From: Zea mays
Lineage: Eukaryota; Streptophyta; Magnoliopsida; Poales; Poaceae
NCBI RefSeq assembly: GCF_902167145.1
Contig: NC_050099.1
Location: 16,444,434-16,508,433, forward strand
Direction: 5' to 3'
DNA: 64,000 nt
Part shown: positions 55,576 through 64,000 of the stretch, piece after piece
Layout of the letters: every line of letters starts with the position of its first letter
How positions within the stretch are numbered: the first letter of the stretch is position 1
Notes under the pieces: generated by a model
Database searches by the model: none
What the model saw: only the letters and a program-made list of their open reading frames with translations
What the model was told of the DNA's origin: nothing
Translations under genes and position numbers: made by a program

Positions 55576-56647
55576 TGTCGGTACCCTGAAACTAGGGTAC
55601 CCCTTACTACTGTATGAAGATGCAGTACCCACGCGGCTATCTTTAGTCGCGTGGTAAAGGAGCTGTACGTGGGACCAGACCATGACTCGCCCTAGCCTCG
55701 GGCGACTACTCTGGGCCAGCAATAGCGCCTGACCCCACCATGTGGCCAGAGAAAGTGATATACTCCAAGGCATCAACAGTGAGTCCGAACCCCCATGGGA
55801 AGGTGCCAGACCCCTGGATATACAGTTCGGACCTCCAAGTTGGTCCAGGACCCCCACGTGTAACCGGACCCCTAGAATGGGATCTAGACCTCCCCGTATG
55901 GGTTTCGAACCATCCACAGTGGGGTCCCAAGACCTTACTTAAGTCCCAGGCGGGGGTCCGGAGCTGACACGTGTCCAGACTTGCTCTGGTGCGCTCCGGA
56001 CCTATCCGCATACACTCCTGCTCCCCGCTCAGGCGGAGCGCCGATGCTGCCACGTGGCATACTGCGCGTGACATAAGCCAACGGGTGGAACCCGGCGTGA
56101 CGCCTCTAGGCTACGCGCGCCATTGCATTCATTACGGATAACACGTGCGCCTGTCCATTCCACTGACAGGTGACATGCACAGTCCACGATACGCGGGTCG
56201 TGCAGTTATTCACCATTACTCATACGTTTCGGCTATCAATGCTGCATGGACTACGATCATCAAGACTTCCGGTGATTGCTCAGGCGTTACTAGCATTAGT
56301 TACTCACATAATATATTCTTTCCATTATGTTCCTGGGCCCACATGTTGGGGCTCAGCATCCTTGTATGTGCCTCCCTTAAACTATAAAAGGGAAGGCACA
56401 CAACGTTACAAAGGACAAGCTCTCAAGCACAACATACACACGCTACATACTCAATTACACTCTCAATACAGCTTACACACAGTGGAGGTAGGGTATTACG
56501 CTCCGGCGGCCTGAACCACTCTAAACCCTCGTGTCCTCGTGTGTTCATCCACCTTCCAACAGACAGGCAAACCGCTTAGGCCCCTCATCTTAGGATTTAG
56601 GGCGGGTGCGTTCCACCACCCGGACGGTGGAATTCTTCCCACCGACA
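55576..56647 (+). repeat. LTR A2, plus orientation (inverted relative to A1)
   Basis: 1072 bp from TGTCGGTACCCTGAAACTAG to CTTCCCACCGACA. A TATA box TATAAAA lies at 56383-56389. It is the same family as A1 but in the opposite orientation. Its U3 end abuts the protease and its U5 end abuts the GTTTG duplication. Confidence 0.92.
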
Positions 56648-57420
56648 GTTTGCAATGATTCTATCTCCTGTCTTAGAGATGAAAATGCTATTTTAAATGC
56701 TAAGATAGAAGAATTAAATGCTTGCAAACTCTCTACATCTACTGTTGAGCATGTTTCCATTTGCACTAGATGTAAAGATATTAATGTTGAAGCTATTAAT
56801 GATCACATTGCCATGATTAAACAACAAAATGACCACATAGCTAAATTGATTGCTAAAATTAATGAGTATGAACTTGAAAATGAAAAGTTTAAATTTGCTA
56901 GAATCATGCTCTATAATGGGAGACGCCCTGACATTAAGGATGGCATTGGTTTCTAATAGGGAAGCAATGTCAAGCTTAATGCCCCTAAAAGATTGTCTAA
57001 TTTTGTTAAGGGAAAAGCTCCCATGGTTCAGGATAATGAAGGTTACATTTTATATCCTGCTAATTATCCCGAACATATGATTAGGAGAATTCATGCTAGA
57101 AAACCTCACTTTGTATCTCATCATGCATTTATGTATAAAAATGAGGCTTCTAGCTCTAGGCATTCTACACATGTTAAAATGCCTAAAAGAAAACTCCTGC
57201 TGCATCAAATGAGCATAACATTTCATTTAAGACTTTTGATGCATTATATGTGCTTACTAACAAATCAGGCAAAGTAGTTGCCAAATTTGTTGGAGGCAAA
57301 CACAAGAGTTCAAAGACTTGTGTTTGGGTACCAAAGGTGCTTGTTTCTAACATCAAAGGACCCAAGACTGTTTGGGTACCTAAGAACAAGACCTAAAATT
57401 GTTTTGTAGGTTTATGCATC
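56648..57420 (+). pseudogene. gag: Copia gag C-terminal coiled coil
   Basis: Resumes after element A with CNDSISCLRDENAILNAKIE and a coiled coil, with a stop at 56954 and frame changes near 56960 and 57190. It ends with VWVPK/VSNIKGPK-type repeats before the protease. Confidence 0.8.
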
Positions 57421-57935
57421 TGGTGGTTCAAGTTGGATAATCGATAGCGGGTGCACAAACCACATGACAGGGGAGAAGAGAATGTTCTCCTCCTGTGAGA
57501 AAAATGAAGATCCCCAACGAGCTATCACATTCGGGGATGGAAATCAAGGATTGGTCAATGGTTTGGGTAAAATTTCTATATCCCCTGACCATTCTATTTT
57601 CACTGTTTTTCTTGTAGATTCTTTAGATTACAATTTGCTTTCTGTTTCTCAATTATGCAAAATGGGCTACAACTGTCTTCTAACAGATATAGGTGTTACT
57701 GTATTTAGAAGAAGTGATGATTCAATAGCTTTTAAGGGAGTGCTAGAGGGTCTGCTATACTTAGTTGATTTTAATCAAGCTGAACTAGACACTTGCTTAA
57801 TTGCTAAGACTAACATGGGTTGGCTCTGGCATCGCCGACTAGCCCATGTTGGGATAAAGAATCTCCACAAACTTATAAAGGGAGAGCACATTTTATGACT
57901 AACCAATGTTCATTTTGAGAAAGACGGGGTTTGTA
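57421..57935 (+). pseudogene. pol: Copia protease and integrase start
   Basis: The protease active site D-S-G is at 57443-57451 (SSWIIDSGCTNHMTG), followed by LLSVSQLCKMGY and the GAG-pre-integrase motif WLWHRRLAHVGIKNLHKL. A TGA stands at 57896 and the frame continues after it. The Cys of CSACQ belongs to the zinc domain. Confidence 0.87.
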
Positions 57936-58952
57936 GCGCATGCCAGCACGAAAGCAAGTTGGCGTCCATCATCCACATAAGAACATCATGACGACTAACA
58001 AACCGCTCGAGCTACTCCACATGGATTTATTCGGCCCGATTGCGTACATAAGCATCGGCGAGAGTAAGTACTGTCTAGTTATTGTGGATGATTATTCTCG
58101 CTTCACTTGGGTGTTCTTTTTGCAGGAAAAATCACAAACCCAAGAGACCTTAAAAGTATTCTTGAGACGGGCTCAAAACGAGTTCGGATTAAGGATCAAA
58201 AAGATAATAAGTGATAATGGAACGGAGTTCAAGAACTCACAAATTAAAGTCTTCCTTGAGGATGAGGGCATCAAGCATGAGTTATCTTCTCGCTACACAC
58301 CTCAACAAAATGGTGTAGTGGAGAGGAAGAATAAAACTCTACTGGACATGGCAAGAACCATGCTTGATGAGTACAAAACACCAGACCAGTTTTGGGCGGA
58401 AGCAACCAACACTGCTTGCTACTCCATCAACCGGCTCTACCTTCACTGAATCCTCAAGAAGACATCATATGAACTCCTCACTGGTAAAAATCCCAATGTT
58501 TCATATTTTAGAGTCTTTGGGAGTAAATGCTTTATTCTTATTAAAAGAGGTAGAAAATCTAAATTTGCTCCTAAGGTTGTAGAAGGCTTTTTACTTGGTT
58601 ATGACTCAAACACAAGGGCATATAGAGTCTTCAACAAATCCACTAGATTAGTTGAGGTTTCTTGTGACATTGTGTTTGATGAGACTAATGGCTCCCAAGT
58701 GGAGCAAGTTGATCTTAATCAATTAGATGATGAAGAGGCTCCGTGCGTCGCGCTAAGGAACATGTCCATTGAGGTTGTGTATCCTAAGGAATCCGAAGAG
58801 CCCACACAAGCACAAGATCAACCATTATCTTCCAACCAAGCATCTCCACCAACTCAAGACAAGGATCGGGCTCAAAATGATGAAGATGAAGATCAAGAGG
58901 ATAAACCACCTCAAGAGGAGGACAATGATCAAGGGGGAGATGATAATGATTA
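57936..58952 (+). pseudogene. pol: Copia integrase
   Basis: A frame change near 57940 joins the zinc domain to KQVGVHHPHKN. The core has D in LLHMDLFGP, D in IISDNGTEF and E in NGVVERKNK. A TGA at 58447 interrupts, then YELLTGKNPNVSYFRVFGSK and an acidic Gln-rich C-terminus continue to a TAA at 58951. Confidence 0.87.
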
Positions 58953-60660
58953 AGACAAGGAAGATGAGCAAGAAATTCAGGGTCAAAGACCGCCACACCC
59001 AAGAGTCCACCAAGTAATTCAAAGAGATCACACCGTCAACTCCATCCTTGGCGACATTCATAAGGGGGTAACCACTAGATCTCGAGTTGCACATTTCTGT
59101 GAGCATTACTCTTTTGTCTCCTCTATTGAGCCATACAGGGTAGAGGATGCACTAAGAGATTCGAATTGGGTGCTGGCAATGCAAGAGGAACTCAACAACT
59201 TCACGAGGAATGAGGTATGGCATTTAGTTCCACGTCCTAATCAAAATGTTGTAGGTACCAAGTGGGTATTCCGCAACAAGCAAGATGAGCATGGTGTGGT
59301 GACAAGAAACAAAGCCCGACTTGTGGCCATAGGTTATTCACAAGTCGAAGGTTTGGACTTTGATGAAACTTATGCACCCGTATCTAGGCTTGAGTCAATT
59401 CGTATATTACTTGCCTATGCTACTTAGCATGGCTTTAAGCTTTATCAAATGGACGTGAAAAGTGCCTTCCTCAATGGACCTATCAAAGAAGAGGTCTATG
59501 TTGAGCAACCTCCCGGCTTTGAAGATAGTGAGTACCCTAACCATGTTTATAAACTCTCAAAGGCGCTTTATGGGTTCAAGCAAGCCCCAAGAGCATGGTA
59601 TGAATGCCTGCGAGATTTTCTTATCACTAATGGCTTCAAAGTCGGAAAAGCCGATCCTACTCTCTTTACTAAAACTATTGCAAAAGATTTGTTTGTATGC
59701 CAAATTTATGTTGATGATATTATATTTGGGTCTACTAACAAATCAACTTGTGAAGAGTTTAGTAGTATCATGATTAAAAAATTCGAGATGTCTATGATGG
59801 GGGAGTTGAAGTATTTCCTTGGATTTCAAATCAAGCAACTCCAAGATGGCACCTTCATCAGCCAAACTACGTACATTCAAGACATACTTAAAAAATTTGG
59901 AATGAAGGATGGCAAACCCATCAAGGCACCCATGGGAACAAATGGGCATCTCGACCTCGACATGGGAGGTAAATCAGTAGATCAAAAGGTATACCGGTCG
60001 ATGATAGGATCTTTACTCTATTTATGTGCATCTCGACCGGACAATATGCTTTCTGTATGCATGTGTGCACGGTTCCAAGCCGATCCTAAGGAAGTTCACC
60101 TTAGGGTCATGAAGAGAATTGTGAGGTATTTAGTTCACACTCCTAAGTTTGGGCTTTAGTACCCCAAGGGATCCACTTTTGATTTAATAGGATATTCCGA
60201 TGCCGATTGGGCAGGGTGTAAAATTGATAGGAAGAGCACATCAGGGACTTGTCAGTTTCTAGGGAGATCCCTGGTGTCATGGGCCTCAAAGAAACAAAAC
60301 TCAGTAGCTCTTTCCACCGCCGAAGCCGAGTATATTGCCGCAGGCCATTGTTGTGTGCAATTACTTTGGATGAGGCAAACCCTCAGGGACTATGGCTACA
60401 AATTGAGCAAAGTCCCTCTCCTATGTGACAATGAGAGTGCAATCCGCATGGCGGATAATTCCGTTGAACACAGCCGCACTAAGCACATAGACATTCGATA
60501 TCACTTTCTGAGAGATCACCAACAAAGGGGGATATCGAAATAGCTTATGTAAACACCAAGAATCAATTAGCCTATATCTTTACCAAGCCATTAGAAGAGA
60601 AAACCTTTAGCAAACTTAGGAATGAGCTAAATATTCTTGATCCTCGGAACTTTTATTGAA
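58953..60660 (+). pseudogene. pol: Copia reverse transcriptase and RNase H
   Basis: The RT has [11 protein letters not shown], the motif [10 protein letters not shown] and the catalytic YVDD at 59707-59718. RNase H has SDADWAGCKIDRKSTSG and STAEAEYIAAG, ending at the stop near 60658 (NILDPRNFY). Stops interrupt at 59425 (TAG), 60157 (TAG, where a Trp is usual) and 60541 (TAG). Confidence 0.9.
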
Positions 60661-61578
60661 ACATTGCACACATAGCTCATTTATATACCTTTAATCATAT
60701 CTCTTTCATTTGGTACAAATGCATATTTCTTATTATTTATGTACCAAGGCTACGACTAATGTCTTTTCAAGTATATTTCTATACTAAGTCGTAGATTGAA
60801 AGGGAAATGGAGTATGTGACGAAGACAAGGCTTCCACTCCACTCTAACGGTATCATTTACCCTTCGTTGCTACTTCGCTCACTTTAAATTGGTATAATCC
60901 TTCACTCATATTTCCTTTACCAATGGGGGAGAGAATATTAATAAGGGCTCTCAACGTCTCTGTTTTTGGTGATTAATGCCAAAGGGGAGAGAATATTAAG
61001 CCCAAAGCAAAAGGACCGCACCACCATGATTTCAAAATTTTTGAAATAAAGCTTTAATTGATATTTGGCAATTTCTCAATTGGTAGTCATGCTTCACTTG
61101 TCTTGAGAAAGCAAAATTTTGATTGGTATAAAGTTTTAAATTGGTAGTTTTCACATTGGTATCTATGATGAAAACCCCTTCAATTGGTATCTTTAGAAGT
61201 TCATCTTTAAATTGGTATCTATTTTAAACCCTCTTGAAAGCTAAGAGTAGAATTTCATTTAGGGGGAGTTTCGTTTAGTCAAAGGAAAAGCATTTGAAAC
61301 AGGGGAGAAATTTCAAATCTTGAAAATGCTTCTTACAATCTTATTCATATACCTTTGACTATTTGCAAAAAGACTTTGAAAAGATTTTCCAAAAGAATTT
61401 GCAAAAACAAAACAAGTGGTGCAAATGTGGTCCAAAATGTTAAAGAAAAGAAAATCAATCCATTCATATCTAGTAAGATTATCAATTGGTTTAATTCAAA
61501 GTAACCTATGCACTTACCATATGCAAACTAGTTCATTTCTGCACTTATATATTTGCTTTGGTTTGTGTTGGCATCAAT
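60661..61578 (+). other. Copia 3' untranslated region
   Basis: AT-rich, no gene. It contains at least seven copies of a TTGGTA motif, most as AATTGGTATC or similar, between 60888 and 61220. An internal GGGGGAGTTTCGTTTAG at 61262 resembles a second purine tract. Confidence 0.7.
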
Positions 61579-61596
61579 CACCAAAAAGGGGGAGAT
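61579..61596 (+). other. polypurine tract of the Copia element
   Basis: ACCAAAAAGGGGGAGAT directly before the 3' LTR start TGAAAAGG. Confidence 0.85.
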
Positions 61597-62088
61597 TGAA
61601 AAGGAAATAGGGTTAACCCTTTCCTACAATTAATTTTGGTGGTTGAATGTCCAACACAAATATATGGACTAACTAGTTTGCTCTAGAATACATATTCTAC
61701 AGGTGCAAAAGGTTCAACTCAAACCAATAAATATTCAAGTTAGGGACCCAATTCAAAAGGAGCAAAAAGGACTTGAGTGTGCTGTGGTCTGGTGCACTGG
61801 ACTGTCCGGTGTGCCACCGGACAGTGTCCGGTGCACTAGGACCGTACAAGGTCCAACCAGCCACTCTCGGGAAAACTCGGGCGCGCTCCGTTATAATTCA
61901 CCGGACTGTCTGGTGTGCCACCGAACTGTCCGGTGTGCCAGCGGGCAACGGCTATCCAACATGCAACGGTCGACTCTGACGGATGAACAGTGCAACATAG
62001 TGCCACGGCAGAAGTCAGAGGGGCACCAGACTGTCCGATGCCGCAAGAGGACAAAGCCCCCAACGGTCAACTGCTCCAGAACCCTAAC
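61597..62088 (+). repeat. Copia 3' LTR, first part
   Basis: Matches 6194-6720 of the 5' LTR, with a shorter repeat section. It is cut at 62089 by the Huck-like element, and the remainder is outside the window. Confidence 0.9.
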
Positions 62089-62768
62089 TGTTGGGGGCCT
62101 TCGGCTTCCGAAGGTCCTCAAAAACGTGATTTGACAATGTTTTCTAAGTATGCAAGCAGGTATCTTCAGAATCAGGTTGCGGGTATACAGAAGCATGGTC
62201 AAGACGAAGCTTGAATGAAATGGAAGACGATCATGACGAAGGATGAAACGATCACGAAGCTATGAGCAGAGAAGCTTCGGCATGACAGCAAAAAGGGGAA
62301 ACCGACTTAAAGATGAAAAGCCAAGACAGGCCTCGAAGAATTACTATAGAGTTATCGATAAAACTAAAGGGCATTAATGTAATTTCATACGGGCTGCGTC
62401 TCGTGCCTATAAATAGATGAACAGTATTCCTGTACTATTCACGCTGACTTGGCATTGGCATCGCGCTTGTACCCTTACTTCCCTTCAAGTCGAAGGTACA
62501 TTTGTAATTTGTCATCATTTATATAAGAAAAACGAATAGAAATAAATTAATAAGTAATGTTTAAGGTAATTGTGTTATTTTTCTTATTTTGTACATAAAT
62601 CTTTTCTTAATCTTTTATTATGATTATGAATGTATGACCTTCATAACCTTCGTCCGAAATCCATTATACCCAAGGGGAATAATGTTTCGAAGGACGAAGG
62701 GCTTTAATATTTAACATTGTGTGTTGCCTTGTTCTTGATTCATAGCATTTGAGAACAAGTCCCCAACA
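62089..62768 (+). repeat. 5' LTR of the Huck-like element
   Basis: 680 bp, from TGTTGGGGGCCTTCGGCTTC to GTCCCCAACA. Contains GGCCTTCGGCTTCCGAAGGTCC (near-palindromic) at 62095-62116 and a TATA box at 62408-62415. Confidence 0.85.
62408..62415 (+). promoter_or_regulatory. TATA box of the Huck-like LTR
   Basis: TATAAATA in the context GTGCCTATAAATAGATGAAC. Confidence 0.7.
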
Positions 62769-62786
62769 TTGGCGCCCACCTCCGGT
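62769..62786 (+). other. primer binding site of the Huck-like element
   Basis: TTGGCGCCCACCTCCGGT immediately after the LTR end CCCCAACA. Confidence 0.75.
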
Positions 62787-62842
62787 GAACTCACTTCCAT
62801 TTTTTTGAGCCTTGAACACCTTCTTCAAGCATCACCTTCGTC

Positions 62843-64000
62843 ATGCCACCGAAAAAAGCTTCAGCGACATGGGCTGCTACTCTGCAGCCGTTGGATCCCA
62901 ATCAGGACGTCCTTTCTCTTATGGAGGCCTGAAGCCAGAAGAGGAAGGCTGCTAGTCCAACGCCTCCGGAAGATGACTTGGATCAGGAGATCCAAAACCT
63001 GGAGATCCTTCAGCAACAGGTCCAACGAAAGAAGGAGAAGATGGCTCGTTTAGCTGATCTTCAGAGACAGATAGATGAAGCTTCCGAAGAGGTTCGTCAT
63101 CTTGTTCAAGATGACCAGAACCGAAGACCTCCGCGCAGAGAGCTCCATCAGGAAGGCTTCTACAATGAGGACGACTAGTATGGAGATTTCCATCATGGAA
63201 ATTTTGCTTTCGATGATGCTTCTCCTCTATCAATAGAATTGCAGGCTACACCATGGCCTCAGTCTTACAAGCCACCCCAGCTCCCCATGTACGACGGTCA
63301 TACAGACCCGAAGCAATTCTTGATGAGCTATGAAGCAACCATATCTTCGTATGGTGGCAATACTGCAGTCATGGCAAAGTCTTTTGTCATGGCCGTCAAG
63401 AGTGTCGCTCAGACCTGGTACTCCTCCCTCCGGCCAGGGACAATCTCCTCTTGGCAGAAGCTGAAGGATATGTTGATAACCAGCTTCCAAGGGTTTCAGA
63501 CGAAGCCAGTTACTGCTCAAGCTTTATTCCAGTGTACCCAGGACCACGAAGAATACCTCCAGGCGTATGTCCGAAGGTTTCTGCGTCTGAGGGCACAAGC
63601 GCCAACAGTGCCCAATGAAATTGTCATTGAGGCCATGATTAAGGGGCTTCGGCCGGGACCTTCAGCGCAATACTTTGCCAGGAAGCCACCACAAACTTTG
63701 GAGAAGCTGCTCCAGAAGATGGATGAGTACATCCGAGCCGACAATGACTTCCGCCAAAGAAGGGAGGAGACATTTAGGTTCTCTGAAATGACCAGGGGCT
63801 TCGGAGGAAGATTTCATACAAGGCATGTCAGGTCAATTCATAACTCCGCTCAAAGTGATGATAGAGGGAGCCAACAGCAGAGGCCGCAATACTCTTCTCA
63901 AGCTTCGGGACAACAACAAAGCTCTGTTCGGCCGCCAGCGCCAAGGGGTAGAGGCGCCAGGGGCTTCGGGGGAAGATTTGGGGATCAGCCAAGAAGAATC
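62843..64000 (+). pseudogene. gag: Huck-like gag, runs off the window
   Basis: Starts MPPKKASATWAATLQPLDPN at 62843. In-frame TGA at 62930 and TAG at 63176 interrupt it, but the same frame is open before, between and after them to the end of the window. A coiled coil (LEILQQQVQRKKEKMARLAD) is followed by the capsid domain (PMYDGHTDPKQFLMSYEATI, AQTWYSSLRPGTISSW) and an Arg/Gly/Gln-rich tail (GRGARGFGG). The zinc knuckle, if present, is beyond the window. Confidence 0.85.

Larger units (their letters stand above)
35798..56647 (-). mobile_element. Tat-like element A, minus orientation, with inverted LTRs
   Basis: Flanked by GTTTG (35793-35797 and 56648-56652). From right to left the minus strand reads protease, RT, RNase H, integrase and the 3' region with a plus-strand antisense ORF, then PPT and LTR A1. 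The right-end LTR, A2 (55576-56647), is in plus orientation and abuts the protease, so gag and a normal 5' LTR are missing. It is interrupted at 44287-54488 by element C. RT, integrase and antisense ORF are all broken. Confidence 0.85.
6194..62088 (+). mobile_element. Copia LTR retrotransposon (SIRE/Opie-like), split by two insertions
   Basis: The domain order GAG - protease - integrase - reverse transcriptase - RNase H is that of Ty1/copia. The 5' LTR is 6194-7358 and the PBS resembles initiator tRNA-Met. The gag parts lie at 7407-7912, 34554-35797 and 56648-57400. Protease to RNase H run from 57421 to about 60660, the PPT is 61579-61596 and the 3' LTR starts at 61597. A chromovirus (7913-34553) and Tat-like element A (35798-56647) inserted in gag. 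Both sites show matching 5-bp duplications, and the Copia reading resumes precisely on the far side. Many stop codons make it dead. The 3' LTR is interrupted at 62089. Confidence 0.9.
62089..64000 (+). mobile_element. Huck-like Ty3/gypsy element, 5' part
   Basis: The LTR (62089-62768), PBS and gag run off the window. It inserted in the Copia 3' LTR, with 5' flank CTAAC. The start TGTTGGGGGCCTTCGGCTTC and PBS TTGGCGCCCACC are what I recall for Huck-type grass elements. Confidence 0.8.

Noticed and set aside
35798..56647. Giant DNA transposon with ~1 kb terminal inverted repeats
   Set aside because: The inverted ends are LTRs with TATA boxes and TGTCGG/CCGACA termini. The interior is Tat pol with a PPT next to A1, and the duplication is 5 bp.

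Overview
This window is a block of nested LTR retrotransposons from a grass nuclear genome. The sequences resemble maize, sorghum and other Andropogoneae, but the species cannot be fixed from the sequence alone. I see no host gene, tRNA, rRNA or CRISPR array. Nearly all coding sequence is retroelement gag, pol or extra ORFs, most of it broken. Family names such as Opie, Tekay, Tat and Huck are assigned from domain order, LTR termini and recollection. No database search was run.

Layout. 1-965 is the end of a Copia LTR. 966-2502 is an antisense fragment of a chromovirus LTR. 2503-6193 is old, unclassified DNA with a CTTCG-rich LTR relic and an antisense-ORF relic. From 6194 to 62088 lies one large Copia (SIRE/Opie-like) element. 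Its 5' LTR is 6194-7358 and its 3' LTR starts at 61597. Two insertions split its gag. The first (7913-34553, target duplication ACGTC) is a Tekay/Del-type chromovirus with a chromodomain integrase. It carries an extra ORF whose first residues resemble the histone H3 tail. A very young Tat-type element (11877-26380, TCCCC duplication, LTRs that read as identical over 622 bp) sits inside that extra ORF. The second (35798-56647, GTTTG duplication) is a Tat-type element called A here, lying in minus orientation. A is interrupted by a related plus-strand, gag-only derivative called C (44287-54488). The 3' LTR of C is in turn split by a 3.5 kb solo chromovirus LTR called D (50170-53694, ACAAG duplication). 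A Huck-like Gypsy element begins inside the Copia 3' LTR at 62089 and runs off the window.

Order of events. The Copia is oldest, then Tekay and A, then C in A, then D in C. The Tat element in Tekay is the youngest by LTR identity.

Biology worth attention. (1) The extra ORF in the chromovirus starts with an H3-tail-like sequence retaining ARKS. It also has a possible dsRNA-binding-like fold and its own splice acceptor, in an element whose integrase carries a chromodomain. (2) The young Tat element carries an antisense transcription unit: a 4-exon, 989-codon gene with one amber codon, and a TATA-preceded acidic-protein gene. It also has two tandem arrays and a triplicated, covarying hairpin directly upstream of the polypurine tract. 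(3) Element A has LTRs in inverted orientation, flanked by one target duplication. (4) Two Tat families share a C-x2-H-x4-H-x4-C variant Gag knuckle.
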